DNA from: Zoogloea oleivorans
GTDB taxonomy: Bacteria > Pseudomonadota > Gammaproteobacteria > Burkholderiales > Rhodocyclaceae
Length of the DNA: 64,000 nt
Direction: 5' to 3'
Assembly (NCBI RefSeq): GCF_008107625.1
Contig: NZ_SDKK01000013.1
Coordinates: 62,001 to 126,000, forward strand
In this document: piece after piece, positions 25,917-35,772 of the stretch
Position numbering within the stretch: the first letter of the stretch is position 1
How the letters are laid out: each line of letters starts with the position of its first letter
Made by a program: the position numbers and the translations under genes
Notes under the pieces: model-generated
What the model was told of the DNA's origin: nothing
Seen by the model: the letters and a program-made list of their open reading frames with translations, nothing else
The model's database searches: none

Positions 25917-26483
25917 TTAGAACAGCTCGACGTCGTCGCCCTTGTCCTTCATTTCGGCCTTGTAGTTGTTCAGGGCTTCCTTCACCGGCATGCCCTTCAT
26001 CACCGCGTTGAACATCTCGATTTCTTCGCGGGTGGAATACTTGGCGCGAATTTTTTCCTGCAGCGCGACCCATTCAAACGGGTTGTAGAGCTTGCGCTGG
26101 TCGGTGACGAGGCCAGTGAGGGCTTCGAGACTGTGCGAAACGTGGGCCAGGCGCTGGCTGAGCTTGTCGTAGAACTGGAAGGCGATGATCGACTTCTGGA
26201 CCCGGCCGGCCACTTCGCCGGCGTGACCGATGAGGGACTCCTTGAGCTGGGCGGTAGCCGGGGAGTCGGGGAGTTGCTCGAGCGCCGTACCCATCATGCG
26301 CATGTAGCCGGCCATGGAGGTGAAGGAATCGGTCAGCACTTCCACCGAGCTGCCGCCTTCCTTCATCGCCGCATCAATCTGGCCGACGGCAAGTTCGAGC
26401 ATCAGTACGGTTTCACGCACCTGGCTCCAGTCCAGGTCGGGCATGCTGGCGCTGGAACCGCGCCGTTCGTCTGCTGCTGTCAT
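25917..26483 (-). CDS. Helical protein of unknown function
   Basis: A 188-residue, almost entirely helical soluble protein. The heptad-rich segments (VRETVLMLELAVGQIDAAMK; GEVAGRVQKSIIAFQFYDKL; SQRLAHVSHSLEALTGLVTD) suggest an elongated helix bundle. The stretch AFQFYDKLSQRL resembles, in position and pattern, the FQDLTGQ helix of chemotaxis phosphatase CheZ, but no catalytic Asp/Gln pair can be assigned, so this is only a hint. No chemotaxis genes are nearby. It lies downstream of murB on the same strand, separated by 78 nt. Confidence 0.6.
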   Translation of the reverse strand: MTAADERRGSSASMPDLDWSQVRETVLMLELAVGQIDAAMKEGGSSVEVLTDSFTSMAGYMRMMGTALEQLPDSPATAQLKESLIGHAGEVAGRVQKSIIAFQFYDKLSQRLAHVSHSLEALTGLVTDQRKLYNPFEWVALQEKIRAKYSTREEIEMFNAVMKGMPVKEALNNYKAEMKDKGDDVELF

Positions 26484-26561
26484 CGTCGTCTCCGGGTTTC
26501 AATCAGGTTCCCCGTTTTTCGGCACGGCTCCGAAAACCTTTAGGGCGGCATGGAAACCACC

Positions 26562-27611
26562 TCAGGCCGATCCGACAAAAACCGGCTCCGCCTCCAGATC
26601 GACACCGAAGCGCGCGCGTACATCCAGGCGCACCGCAACGCTGGCGGCCAGCACGTCGGCCCCCGTCGCCCCGCCGTGATTGACCAGCACCAGGGCCTGC
26701 TTCTCGTAACAGCCCACCGGGCCAAGGCGACGCCCCTTCCAGCCAGCCTGCTCGATGAGCCAGCCGGCCGCCAGCTTCATCCGGCCGTCGGCCTGCGGGT
26801 AGCTGGGCAGGCCGGGATGGGCGGCCGCCAGGCGGGCGTGATCTTCGGCACTCACCACCGGGTTCTTGAAGAAGCTGCCGGCATTGCCGATCTCGGCCGG
26901 GTCGGGCAGCTTCCGGCGACGCACGGCGATGACCGCGTCGGAAAGCTGTAGCGGCGTCGGTGCAGCAATGCCCTGCGCTTCCAGCTCGCGGCTCACGTCG
27001 ACGTAGCCGGTAACGGGCTTCCACTTTTTGGGCAGACGGAAGGTGACTGCGGCGATCAGGTAGCGCCCTTTGCCTGCCTGCTTGAAAAAGCTGTCCCGGT
27101 AGCCAAAGGCGCAGTCGCGCTTGTCGAAGCCGACCGTCTTGCCGGTTTCGAGGTCGTAGGCGCGCAGGCTGTAAAAATACTCGGCCATCTCGAGGCCGTA
27201 GGCGCCGATGTTCTGCACCGGCGCGGCGCCGACCGTGCCGGGGATGAGGGACAGGTTTTCGAGGCCCGGCCAGCCCATTTCCAGCGTCCAGCGCACGAAA
27301 TCATGCCAGTTCTCGCCACCGCCGGCGCGGATGTAGAAAGCCTCGGCGTCTTCCTGCACGCGGGTGCGGCCGTGGAAGGCCACGTGCAGCACCAGGCCCG
27401 GAAAATCGCCGGCCAGCACCAGATTGGAGCCACCGCCGATGACCAGCCGCGGCAGGCCCTGGATGCGTGGATCGTCAAGAATGGCGCGCAGGCCGTCCAC
27501 GCTGTCCACCGCAGCAAACCAGGCGGCACGGGCCGGCAGGCGCAGGGTGTTGAAGCTGTCGAGGGCAACGTTCTGGCGGAGCAGGTCGGCGGAGGTGGTG
27601 GCGTGGCTCAT
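26562..27611 (-). CDS. murB: UDP-N-acetylenolpyruvoylglucosamine reductase
   Basis: A 349-residue type I MurB, the FAD/NADPH enzyme making UDP-N-acetylmuramate for peptidoglycan. Recognisable are [28 protein letters not shown] (FAD fold), [16 protein letters not shown] and [13 protein letters not shown] with the proton-donor Ser. The C-terminal domain includes [15 protein letters not shown]. The start overlaps the queF stop by 4 nt (ATGA), so it is translated as the last member of a coupled chain. Confidence 0.95.
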   Translation of the reverse strand: MSHATTSADLLRQNVALDSFNTLRLPARAAWFAAVDSVDGLRAILDDPRIQGLPRLVIGGGSNLVLAGDFPGLVLHVAFHGRTRVQEDAEAFYIRAGGGENWHDFVRWTLEMGWPGLENLSLIPGTVGAAPVQNIGAYGLEMAEYFYSLRAYDLETGKTVGFDKRDCAFGYRDSFFKQAGKGRYLIAAVTFRLPKKWKPVTGYVDVSRELEAQGIAAPTPLQLSDAVIAVRRRKLPDPAEIGNAGSFFKNPVVSAEDHARLAAAHPGLPSYPQADGRMKLAAGWLIEQAGWKGRRLGPVGCYEKQALVLVNHGGATGADVLAASVAVRLDVRARFGVDLEAEPVFVGSA

Positions 27612-28450
27612 TGGCGGACTTCGGCGAGGGATGCCGGTGCAGGCAGGCCCGGCGTGCGGCGACAGGGGTTGATGTCGAGCCCGCCGCGACGGGTGTAGCG
27701 GGCCCACACGGACAGCTCGGTGGGCTGGCACTGACGCAGGATGTCCACAAAAACCCGCTCGACGCACTGCTCGTGGAATTCGTTGTGCTGGCGGAAGGAC
27801 ACGATGTAGCGCAGCAGGCCTTCCCGGTCGATCGGCGCGCCTTGGTAACGCACCACCAGCATGCCCCAGTCCGGCTGGCCGGTAACCAGGCAGTTGGACT
27901 TGAGCAGGTGCGAATACAGGGTCTCGCCCACTTCCGGCTGGCTGTGGTCGGCGATCAACAGGGCCGGATCGGGCGAGTAACAATCGATGTCGATGTCGAG
28001 GGTATCGAGGAGCACCCCCTCCGGATAGCCGATGGGCCGCTCGGGGCGGGTGCTCAGGGGTTCGACCTGCACCGCCACCGGCGCACCGGCGGCGGCGGAC
28101 AGATCGCGGGCGAGGGTGTCGGCCAGCTCGGCGGCACTGGCCACCCTGGTCTGGTTGAAGGAGTTCAGATACAGCTTGAAGGACTTGGACTCGATCAGGT
28201 TGGGCGAATCGGCCGGCACCCGGAAGCTCGCCAGAGCCACCACCGGCTTGCCGCGCGGGTCGAGCCAGGAGAGTTCGTAGGCGTTCCACAGGTCTTCACC
28301 GATGAAAGGCAGCGCGGCCGGCGCAATGCCGATCTCGTCGCGCTTGCCCTGGCGGGCGATGGGGAAGAGCAACTCGGGCGCGTAGTGCTCGGCGTAGGCA
28401 ACGGGCTTGCCGAGGGGCGAGGCGCCGGGATGGGAAGGAGCGTGGCTCAT
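27608..28450 (-). CDS. queF: NADPH-dependent 7-cyano-7-deazaguanine reductase
   Basis: A 280-residue long-form (E. coli-type) QueF, reducing preQ0 to preQ1 in queuosine tRNA modification. The family motif [16 protein letters not shown] lies near residue 90, and [12 protein letters not shown] carries the catalytic Cys in the C-terminal half. DINPCRR near the end is conserved. It overlaps mltB upstream and murB downstream by 4 nt each. A job unrelated to its neighbours in a translation-coupled chain is common for such operons. Confidence 0.94.
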   Translation of the reverse strand: MSHAPSHPGASPLGKPVAYAEHYAPELLFPIARQGKRDEIGIAPAALPFIGEDLWNAYELSWLDPRGKPVVALASFRVPADSPNLIESKSFKLYLNSFNQTRVASAAELADTLARDLSAAAGAPVAVQVEPLSTRPERPIGYPEGVLLDTLDIDIDCYSPDPALLIADHSQPEVGETLYSHLLKSNCLVTGQPDWGMLVVRYQGAPIDREGLLRYIVSFRQHNEFHEQCVERVFVDILRQCQPTELSVWARYTRRGGLDINPCRRTPGLPAPASLAEVRQ

Positions 28451-29643
28451 GACTTGCGCAGTGCAGTGAGGAGTTTCTGGCCGGCGCGGCCGTCGACGGT
28501 GTGGCCAAGACGCTGCTGTTCGACGCGGATGGCCGCCCGGCTGGCGTCGCCGAGCATGCCGTCGACGGTGCCGATGGCGTGGCCGCGGGCGATCAGCAGG
28601 GTTTGCAGTTCGCGGCGTTCGGCGCGCGACAGGCCAAGGTCGTCGGTCGGCCACGGGGTCACGAAAGGCTGGCCGCCCTTCAGGCGATCGGACAGATGGG
28701 CGATGGCCAGCGCGTAGCTCTCGGCGGCGTTGTAGCCGTAGATCGCGTCGAAATTGCGGAACACCAGAAAAGCCGGGCCACGCGGCCCCGCCGGCAGCAA
28801 CACGCCGGCCGGGGCCTCGCTGGCGGGCAGCGGACTACCGTCGATGCGCTTCACGCCGCGGGCGCTCCAGCTGGCTACCGCCTGCTTGTTGCGGCGGCCA
28901 GCCAGGCTGGCGTCAAAGCCGGCGGGCAGCTGGACTTCGTAGCCCCAGGTTTCGCCTTCGCGCCAGCCGGCCTTGTGCAGGAAGTTGGCGGTGGAGGCCA
29001 GCGCATCGGGGATGCTGCCGACCAGATCACGGCGGCCATCGCCGTCAAAATCGACCGCCAGACGCAGGAAGGTGGAGGGCATGAACTGGGTGTGGCCAAA
29101 GGCGCCGGCCCACGAACCGACCAGTTGCTCGGCCTTCACGTCGCCGGAGTCGACGATCTTCAGCGCGTCGTAGAACTCACCGCGGAAATAGGCCTGGCGC
29201 CGCCCGTAGCAGGACAGCGTCGACAGCGACGTGAGCAGCGGGCGCTGGCCGAAGTTGCGCCCGAAGTTGCTCTCCACGCCCCACACCGCCACCACCGTGG
29301 CCGGGTCGACCTTGTAGCGGGCCGACGCGGCAGCCAGCACCTCGGCCCACTGCTTGTGCAGGGCCTTGCCGTCGGCGACGCGCTCTTCATCGACCAGCCC
29401 CGACAGGTAATCCCAGATCGGGGTGCGGAATTCGGGCTGGTAGTCGAGGAAGTCGAGCACCTTCAGGTCGGGCGCAAGGCTGGCGGTGAGGCGCTCATAG
29501 GACGGCCCCGATACGCCACGACCCGCCGCGCCGCCCTTCAGCTCGGACAGGCAGGAGGCGAAGCGGGCCGGATCGGCGGGCTCGGCGGCATGGGTGGTAG
29601 CAGCGAAAAGCGTCGCGGCAAGAACGGCAAACAGTGATTTCAT
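28447..29643 (-). CDS. mltB: Lytic murein transglycosylase (MltB family)
   Basis: A 398-residue periplasmic peptidoglycan lyase that makes 1,6-anhydromuramyl ends. A signal peptide (residues 1-20, LAATLFAATTHAA) precedes the SLT_2 catalytic domain; Glu124 in VWGVESNFGRNFG is the catalytic acid, followed by GSWAGAFGHTQFMPSTFLR and DFDGDGRRDL. Residues about 335-398 are a peptidoglycan-binding domain (LQTLLIARGHAIGTVDGMLG). The signal lacks a lipobox Cys, so this copy is soluble, unlike E. coli MltB. It overlaps the DUF2242 gene by 1 nt and queF by 4 nt. Confidence 0.92.
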   Translation of the reverse strand: MKSLFAVLAATLFAATTHAAEPADPARFASCLSELKGGAAGRGVSGPSYERLTASLAPDLKVLDFLDYQPEFRTPIWDYLSGLVDEERVADGKALHKQWAEVLAAASARYKVDPATVVAVWGVESNFGRNFGQRPLLTSLSTLSCYGRRQAYFRGEFYDALKIVDSGDVKAEQLVGSWAGAFGHTQFMPSTFLRLAVDFDGDGRRDLVGSIPDALASTANFLHKAGWREGETWGYEVQLPAGFDASLAGRRNKQAVASWSARGVKRIDGSPLPASEAPAGVLLPAGPRGPAFLVFRNFDAIYGYNAAESYALAIAHLSDRLKGGQPFVTPWPTDDLGLSRAERRELQTLLIARGHAIGTVDGMLGDASRAAIRVEQQRLGHTVDGRAGQKLLTALRKS

Positions 29644-30152
29644 CAGCGGATAAAGGATTGCATGAGGGCGAAGAAGCGCCCGTAGAACTCGGCGTCAGTA
29701 ACGGTTTCCTCGCCGACCTTGACCATGGATTCGTTGTTGCCGCCAAAGGGCAGCGACAGCGAGCCGATGCCGGTAACGCTGAGGCCGGTGCTGGCCGAGC
29801 CGGCCTTGAGCTCTTCGCGCAACTGACGCACGTTGGCGTAAACGGCCGAGCCGTCGCCCTCGGCAAGGCAGAACAGACTGAAGCTGAGCTGCACCTGGGT
29901 GCTGCGGTCGGGCTGGAAGTACTTGCGGGCGCGCACCGAATCGACCTTGCTCTCGTCGATCAGGTAGCCCTGGCTGAGCAAGGCCCGCCGGCCGGCTTCG
30001 CAGGCGGCGGTGGGAGACAGCTCGAAGGATTGCTCGAAGGGCGAATCAGGCGCGAAATTCTCGAGCCGGTAACTGTCGTCCTTGGGTTTCAACGTGCTGC
30101 TGCAGGCCGCCAGAAGCAGGCTGCAGAGCAACAGGATGACGCGGTGGTGCAT
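29643..30152 (-). CDS. DUF2242-family lipoprotein
   Basis: A 169-residue lipoprotein. MHHRVILLLCSLLLAACSS is a clear lipoprotein signal with lipobox LAAC. The rest (NFAPDSPFEQSFELSPTAAC; EAGRRALLSQGYLIDES; FSLFCLAEGDGSAVYANVRQ) matches DUF2242, a family of unknown function. The ATG at 30152 is chosen because it starts the signal; an upstream ATG would bury it. It is 44 nt after polA and overlaps mltB by 1 nt. Confidence 0.85.
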   Translation of the reverse strand: MHHRVILLLCSLLLAACSSTLKPKDDSYRLENFAPDSPFEQSFELSPTAACEAGRRALLSQGYLIDESKVDSVRARKYFQPDRSTQVQLSFSLFCLAEGDGSAVYANVRQLREELKAGSASTGLSVTGIGSLSLPFGGNNESMVKVGEETVTDAEFYGRFFALMQSFIR

Positions 30153-30196
30153 GGATGGTGCTTTCCTGAGTCCGGTGAGGCCTGGCACGCGGCCGC

Positions 30197-32920
30197 TCAA
30201 TGCGCCTCATCCCAGTTGTTGCCAACGCCCACTTCGGCAACCAGCGGCACGGAAAGTTGCGCCACGCCGGCCATCAGTTTCGGCAACTGCTCGCGGATCA
30301 GCGCGATTTCATCGTCCGGCACTTCGAGCACCAGTTCGTCGTGCACCTGCAGGATCAGGCGCGACTTGACACCGGCTTCCTTCAGCCACCGGGACGTGGC
30401 GATCATCGCCTTCTTGATCAGGTCGGCGGCGGTGCCCTGCATCGGCGCGTTGATGGCGGCCCGTTCGGCGCCCTGGCGGCGGCCGACCTGCTGGGCACGG
30501 ATGTCCGGCAGGTGGAGTCGGCGGCCAAACACGGTTTCGACGTAGCCGTGGGTCTTGGCCTCCAGGCGGGTGCGCTCCATGTAGGCAGCGACGCCCGGAT
30601 AACGCACGAAATAGCGCTCGATGTAGTTGGCGGCGGCGCCCCGGTCGATACCCAGGTTCTTGGCCAGGCCGTGGGCGCTCATGCCGTAGATCAGGCCGAA
30701 GTTGATCACCTTGGCGTAGCGGCGCTGCTCGCTGGTCACCTCCAGCGGGGTCACGCCGAAGATCTCGCCGGCGGTGGCGCGGTGCACGTCCTCGCCCTTG
30801 GCAAAGGCGTCCAGCAGGCCCGTGTCGCCGGACAGGTGGGCCATGATGCGCAGTTCGATCTGCGAGTAGTCGGCCGAGATGATGACATGGCCCTGGGGCG
30901 CGATGAAGGCGGCGCGGATGCGGCGCCCTTCCGGCGTGCGGATCGGGATGTTCTGCAGATTGGGCTCGGTGCTGGCAAGACGCCCGGTGACGGCCACCGC
31001 CTGGCTGAAGCTGGTGTGCACGCGGCCGGTCTTGGGGTTGACCATCTGCGGCAACTTGTCGGTGTAGGTGTTCTTGAGCTTGGCGAGGCTGCGATGCTCG
31101 AGCAGCAGCTTGGGCAGCGGATAGTCGTCGGCCAGTTGCGACAGCACGTCCTCATCCGTCGACGGCTGGCCGGTAGCGGTTTTCTTGACCACCGGCAGGC
31201 CGAGCTTGGTGAACAGGATTTCGCCGAGCTGCTTGGGCGAACCCAGGTTGAAGGGCTGGCCGGCAAGGACGTGGGCTTCATTCTCCAGGTCGTAGAGGCG
31301 GCGGCCGAGTTCTTCGGAATGCTGGGCGAGCAGGAAGGCATCGATCAGTACACCGGTGCGCTCCATCTCGAAGAGCACCCGCGCGGTGGGCAGCTCGATG
31401 TCACGATACAGCGCGGCAAGGGCGGGCTCGGCGGCCAGCTGGGCCGCCAGGTTGTGGTGCAGGCGCAGCGTGATGTCGGCGTCTTCGGCCGCGTATTCGG
31501 TAGCGCGGGCCAGTTCGACCTCGCCGAAGCCGATCTGCTTGGCACCCTTGCCACACACCTCGGTGTAGGTCAGGGTCTTGAGGCCCAGGTGGCGGCTGGC
31601 CAGCGAGTCCATGTCGTGGGACTTGTCGCTTTCGAGCACGTAGGACTCGAGCAGCGTGTCCTCAGTAATCCCGGCCAGGGCGATGCCGTGGTTGGCAAGG
31701 ATGTGACAGTCGTACTTGAGGTTCTGGCCGAGCTTGTGGTGGGCGTCGGATTCGAGCCAGGGCTTGAGCTTGGCCAGCACCTCGGCCAGCGGCAGCTGGG
31801 CCGGGGCGTCGGCGTAGTGGTGGGCCAGCGGCAGGTAGGCGGCTTCGCCCTCGACGATGGCGAAGGACATGCCGACCAGCGTGGACGCCATCGGGTCGAG
31901 GCCGGTGGTTTCGGTGTCGAAGGCAGTGAGTTCGGCAGCGGAAATCTTCACCAGCCAGGCGTCGAAGGCAGCCCAGTCGAGCAGGACTTCGTAGCCGCTG
32001 CGATGGGCGCCGGGCTCACCCCGGGCTTCGACGACGACGGCTTCATCGGCCACGGCGGCCGGCGCGCGATGGACGCCCAGCTCCAGCTCCTTCAGCCAGC
32101 CCTTGAAATCCATGCGCCGATAGATGACGGCCAGCGCTTCCTTGTCGTCCTCGCGGGCAGCCAGCTCCGGCAGCGTCACCGGCAGCGTCAGGTCGGTCAC
32201 CACCGTGACCAGCCGGCGGCCGAGAGGCAGGAAATCCAGGTGCTTCCTCAGGTTCTCGCCGACCTTGCCCCCGACCTTGTCGGCGTTGGCGATCAGGTTG
32301 TCGAGGGTGCCGTATTCGGTGAGCCACTTCACCGCCGTCTTGGGGCCGCACTTCTCGACGCCGGGCACGTTGTCCACGGTGTCGCCGATGAGGGTCAGGT
32401 AATCGACGATGAGGTTTGGCGGCACGCCGAACTTGGCGGTCACGCCGGCCTCGTCGAGGACTTCCTCACTCATGGTATTCACCCAGCGTACGCCGGGCTG
32501 GACGAGCTGGGTCAGATCCTTGTCGCCGGTGGAAATCACCACCTCCCAGCCGGCCGCGACGGCCTGGCGGGTCAGTGTGCCGATCACGTCGTCGGCCTCG
32601 ACGCCGTCTTCCATCAGCAGCGGCCAGCCTTCGGCCTTCACGGCTTCGTGCAGCGGTCCGATCTGGGCGCGCAGGTCGTCGGGCATGGACGGGCGCTGGG
32701 CCTTGTAGTCGGGAAACCAGTCATCGCGGAAGGTCTTGCCCTTGGCATCGAATACGCAGGCGCGGTATTCCGCCTTGTAGTCGGATTCGAGGCGACGTAG
32801 CATGGACAACACCCCGCGCACGGCGCCGGTGGGCTCGCCCGCCGAGTTACGCAGATCGGGCAGGGCGTGGAAGGCGCGGTACAGGTAACTGGAACCGTCG
32901 ACGAGCAGCAGGGTCGGCAT
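30197..32920 (-). CDS. polA: DNA polymerase I
   Basis: A full-length 907-residue Pol I for repair and Okazaki-fragment processing. The 5'-3' nuclease domain covers about residues 1-290 (LLLVDGSSYLYRAFHALPDL; GDKDLTQLV). The 3'-5' proofreading domain keeps its catalytic pair in FDTETTGLDPM, so it is probably active. The polymerase domain has SADYSQIELRIMAHLSGD and the catalytic QVHDELVLEVPDDE. It heads a minus-strand run (polA, DUF2242, mltB, queF, murB) and is divergent from the LOG-family gene. Confidence 0.97.
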   Translation of the reverse strand: MPTLLLVDGSSYLYRAFHALPDLRNSAGEPTGAVRGVLSMLRRLESDYKAEYRACVFDAKGKTFRDDWFPDYKAQRPSMPDDLRAQIGPLHEAVKAEGWPLLMEDGVEADDVIGTLTRQAVAAGWEVVISTGDKDLTQLVQPGVRWVNTMSEEVLDEAGVTAKFGVPPNLIVDYLTLIGDTVDNVPGVEKCGPKTAVKWLTEYGTLDNLIANADKVGGKVGENLRKHLDFLPLGRRLVTVVTDLTLPVTLPELAAREDDKEALAVIYRRMDFKGWLKELELGVHRAPAAVADEAVVVEARGEPGAHRSGYEVLLDWAAFDAWLVKISAAELTAFDTETTGLDPMASTLVGMSFAIVEGEAAYLPLAHHYADAPAQLPLAEVLAKLKPWLESDAHHKLGQNLKYDCHILANHGIALAGITEDTLLESYVLESDKSHDMDSLASRHLGLKTLTYTEVCGKGAKQIGFGEVELARATEYAAEDADITLRLHHNLAAQLAAEPALAALYRDIELPTARVLFEMERTGVLIDAFLLAQHSEELGRRLYDLENEAHVLAGQPFNLGSPKQLGEILFTKLGLPVVKKTATGQPSTDEDVLSQLADDYPLPKLLLEHRSLAKLKNTYTDKLPQMVNPKTGRVHTSFSQAVAVTGRLASTEPNLQNIPIRTPEGRRIRAAFIAPQGHVIISADYSQIELRIMAHLSGDTGLLDAFAKGEDVHRATAGEIFGVTPLEVTSEQRRYAKVINFGLIYGMSAHGLAKNLGIDRGAAANYIERYFVRYPGVAAYMERTRLEAKTHGYVETVFGRRLHLPDIRAQQVGRRQGAERAAINAPMQGTAADLIKKAMIATSRWLKEAGVKSRLILQVHDELVLEVPDDEIALIREQLPKLMAGVAQLSVPLVAEVGVGNNWDEAH

Positions 32921-32978
32921 GGGTAAACGGGAAGGAGCGGGCCAGCCGTTCCCTCCTCACTCCTCAATCAGAAAAACA

Positions 32979-33704
32979 ATGACGGCAAAAAACAAACTTC
33001 CCCGGATGGTGCCGAATACGGCAGCGCAGAACTTCACGGCCAGGGAGTCGTGGCGGATCTTCGGGATTATGGCAGAGTTCGTCGAGGCCACTGAACGCCT
33101 CAAGCCGATCCGCCCGGCGGTCTCGATCTTCGGCAGCGCCCGCACCAAACCCGACCATCCCTACTACGCGCAGACCGAAAAAATCGCCCGCCTGCTCTCC
33201 GATGCCGGCTTCTCGGTCATCTCGGGTGGCGGCCCGGGCATCATGGAGGCGGCCAACAAGGGCGCCTATTTCGGCAAGTCGCCCAGCGTGGGGCTGAACA
33301 TCCAGCTCCCGATGGAGCAAAAGGCCAATCCCTACCAGGACATCTCGCAAACCTTCCAGCACTTCTTCGCGCGCAAGTTCATGTTCGTGAAGTTCGCGGT
33401 GGCCTACGTGGTGATGCCTGGCGGCTTCGGCACCCTCGACGAGATGCTCGAAGCGATGACGCTGATCCAGACCGGCAAGAGCCGCAACATCCCGGTGATC
33501 CTGGTCCACGAACCCTTCTGGCGCGGCCTGCTGGACTGGTTCAAGGACCGCCTGGTCAGCGAGGGAATGATCAACCCGGACGACCTGAACCTGGTCCAGG
33601 TGATCGATGAACCCGAAAAAGTGGTGGATGCGATTTTCGCCCATTACCAGAGCCGGGGCTTCCTGCCGCTGCCGGAAGAACACGAGCTGATGCTCAACCT
33701 CTGA
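32979..33704 (+). CDS. LOG-family (TIGR00730) Rossmann-fold protein
   Basis: A 241-residue protein of the LOG/YgdH-like family, which includes cytokinin-activating phosphoribohydrolases and nucleotide 5'-monophosphate nucleosidases. The hallmark PGGFGTLDE is present, with FGSARTKPDHPYY and SGGGPGIMEAANKGA for nucleotide binding. The ATG at 32979 gives a sensible N-terminus; the upstream open frame enters the polA promoter region. Probably a purine ribonucleotide hydrolase in the cytoplasm. Confidence 0.88.
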   Translation: MTAKNKLPRMVPNTAAQNFTARESWRIFGIMAEFVEATERLKPIRPAVSIFGSARTKPDHPYYAQTEKIARLLSDAGFSVISGGGPGIMEAANKGAYFGKSPSVGLNIQLPMEQKANPYQDISQTFQHFFARKFMFVKFAVAYVVMPGGFGTLDEMLEAMTLIQTGKSRNIPVILVHEPFWRGLLDWFKDRLVSEGMINPDDLNLVQVIDEPEKVVDAIFAHYQSRGFLPLPEEHELMLNL

Positions 33705-33751
33705 CCGGCCAGACGCGCAGGTTACAATTCCGGCATAGCCAGGAGAAAAAC

Positions 33752-34090
33752 ATGCCCCGCGTACCCTATTTCGCAGCCCTGCTGCTCGCCCTCACCGCCT
33801 CGGCCTGGGCCCAGCAAGCACCGAAACTCGAACCCCTGCCCGAACCACCTCCGCCGCCCCCGGGCATGGAGCTCGACCAGGCCCAGGAACCGCAGGTCAC
33901 CATCATCAAGAAGGGCGAAGACACGGTGGAGGAATACCGGGTTAACGGCCAGCTCTACATGGTCAAGGTCACCCCGCCGGGCGGCATTCCCTACTACCTC
34001 TTCGACGATGTCGGCAACGGCGACTTCACCCGTCGCGACGCCCAGGACACCGGGCTGCGCGTGCCCAAGTGGATCATCAAGAAGTGGTGA
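33752..34090 (+). CDS. DUF2782-family periplasmic protein
   Basis: A 112-residue exported protein. A signal peptide (MPRVPYFAALLLALTASAWA, cleavage at AWA-Q) precedes a proline-rich linker and a compact domain VEEYRVNGQLYMVKVTPPGG with the conserved PYYLFDD. DUF2782 genes sit next to polA in many betaproteobacteria, often beside thrB; here thrB is missing and the accessory island starts instead. Function unknown. Confidence 0.85.
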   Translation: MPRVPYFAALLLALTASAWAQQAPKLEPLPEPPPPPPGMELDQAQEPQVTIIKKGEDTVEEYRVNGQLYMVKVTPPGGIPYYLFDDVGNGDFTRRDAQDTGLRVPKWIIKKW

Positions 34091-34105
34091 GCACCGAAGC
34101 CCGCC

Positions 34106-34612
34106 ATGAAAAACGCAGACTGGCCTATCTCGAGCGCACAAGCATATGGAGGGGTTCTACTTTGCAGAACTGGACAGGTTCTACTTCGTGAGCCTGCCAA
34201 CCACTTTGACGGTTATGTCTGGACCTTCGCGAAGGGCAGACCTGACAGTGGAGAAACCCCGGAAGAGACAGCCTTACGTGAGGTCAAGGAAGAAACCGGC
34301 TACACCGCCGAAGTCGTCGATGTGCTCCCAGGCATCTTCCATAGCGGACTCAGCAGCAATGCTTATTTCGTCATGCGTCATCTGGGCCCCCAAGGGAGCC
34401 TGCAGTGGGAGACGACGAGCACCCGCTGGGTGAGCTTTGAAGTCGCGGCCGATCTCATCTCAAAAACAAGCAACGTGAAGGGGCGACAGCGTGACTTGGC
34501 CGTCCTCGCCACAGCCAAGAATTGGTTCGACACCAATCAGATTTCAGTGCTGTCGGACGTCGAGCAAGATTTTGCCCCGCCGGCGCCAAAGTCTGACAAA
34601 CATATTCAGTGA
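34106..34612 (+). CDS. Nudix hydrolase
   Basis: A 168-residue Nudix protein. The Nudix box is complete: Gly of GRPDSGE, then REVKEETGY with the catalytic RExxEE (about residues 45-67). N-terminal AYGGVLLCRTGQVLLREPAN is typical of small Nudix enzymes that hydrolyse nucleoside diphosphate derivatives. It is less GC-rich than the preceding genes and marks the left end of the accessory island. The start lies 15 nt after the DUF2782 stop. Substrate unknown. Confidence 0.82.
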   Translation: MKNADWPISSAQAYGGVLLCRTGQVLLREPANHFDGYVWTFAKGRPDSGETPEETALREVKEETGYTAEVVDVLPGIFHSGLSSNAYFVMRHLGPQGSLQWETTSTRWVSFEVAADLISKTSNVKGRQRDLAVLATAKNWFDTNQISVLSDVEQDFAPPAPKSDKHIQ

Positions 34613-34653
34613 ATACCCTGAAAAGCATACTCCCCGCTCGGAGTCTGATTTCA

Positions 34654-34809
34654 ATGAGCCATGTTGTCGCATCGCCCAAAACGATACAAATCTTCCTGCC
34701 GTTTGGCGACCCCCAAGCGATACGGGTCGCTGAAATCACAACCCGAATTGTTCGGGTGATGGAGGTTCCGCGCTCCTTGACCACTACATGGAAACGACCC
34801 TACTGGTAG
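34654..34809 (+). pseudogene. Truncated N-terminus of a GIY-YIG nuclease/DUF4357-type protein
   Basis: About 50 residues: MSHVVASPKTIQIFLPFGD, then AIRVAEITTRIVRVMEVPRS. This segment is typical of the beginning of GIY-YIG nuclease-domain proteins with a DUF4357-like tail, which are several hundred residues long. Here the similarity stops after EVPRSL and a stop codon comes a few codons later; no continuation is found in other frames. From there to 35044 nothing recognisable is present. Read as the stump of a deleted gene. Confidence 0.55.
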
Positions 34810-35043
34810 GCGATAGCGCCATGGCGCACCGCCCCCCTTCTTGGATTGCCTCCGGGTCTTTCTCTTATCGACTTAGTGACACGGCGCCGAAGAAATCACT
34901 TCAAACCTCAGGAAAACTGCCGCCCACTGCTTTGGCAAAGATGCACATTGCGCCGCCTTATGCAAGTGCCACTCTACATAGCCTTATTGAGAACCACGTG
35001 GCACAGTACATCTGCGATGTACTCTAGAAAGGTATACGGCATC

Positions 35044-35552
35044 ATGTTCAACATTATGTGGTTGATCAACTCTGTCTTGTTCGGTGGACTCGCTTATTTC
35101 CTAATTGCCAACACTTCTGATCTAAAGGGAGCCACCTTCTTTACATTTCTTGGCATTGGGGTCGGGCTCATTTCGCTTTTTTCCTTATTAAAGCATTCAT
35201 TAAACCAAATTCCGATACTGCATCGCTTGACGCGAACCCAAAGCTACAACCCAAGCCCAAACCAAAGAACGCTGCAGATCAAATCCGCGAGAGTGCTGCT
35301 AGGACACTTCAGCGCATTAAGGACAAGGCGCTGGGCAAACCATTGATCGCTGTTTATGTTGGCGGAAGTGGCATCCCCCTCAAATCCGGCTCTGCATTTT
35401 ATTTGAGCTGCAGAAAAGACAGCTTTGCGATCAGTCATGCCGTGTCAGATGAAGAGGTAGTACTTCCCTACCACAAGCTACTGCGCTTTGAGGTTGAAGG
35501 GCCGGGGACTGAAGTGACTAACGCTGGCTTGATCGGAGGGGGATTCGGCTGA
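35044..35552 (+). pseudogene. Frameshifted two-segment membrane protein gene
   Basis: Two reading frames join into one protein. The first (from ATG 35044, after AAAGG) gives two membrane segments: MFNIMWLINSVLFGGLAYFL and FFTFLGIGVGLISLFSLLK. After about 35190 the likely coding frame changes: KPNSDTASLDANPKLQPKPK, then NAADQIRESAARTLQRIKDK and GKPLIAVYVGGSGIPLKSG up to GLIGGGFG at 35552. The second frame is open and protein-like while the first becomes random. A 1-2 nt indel near TTATTAAAGCATTC explains it. Proteins ending in a GGG(F)G stretch usually continue, so the C-terminus may be cut too. From 35553 to 35772 nothing is seen. Confidence 0.6.
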
Positions 35553-35772
35553 ACTGCATGTGTGGCTCCTTGCGTAGTGAAGGCAAACGGCAGCCTTCTC
35601 AGCAAGGGATTCAATGAGCCACAGGATTTCTTTATGGCCTCTTCATTCCAGTCCGCGAATTTTAAGCTGGACCCAGGTTGTCCATGTCCCTAGTTATGAG
35701 TGTTTCGGGCTGTCCAATACAGTGGCATCATGTAGGCTTCGAAAAGCTTAAAGAACATGGGAGCGAACTATC

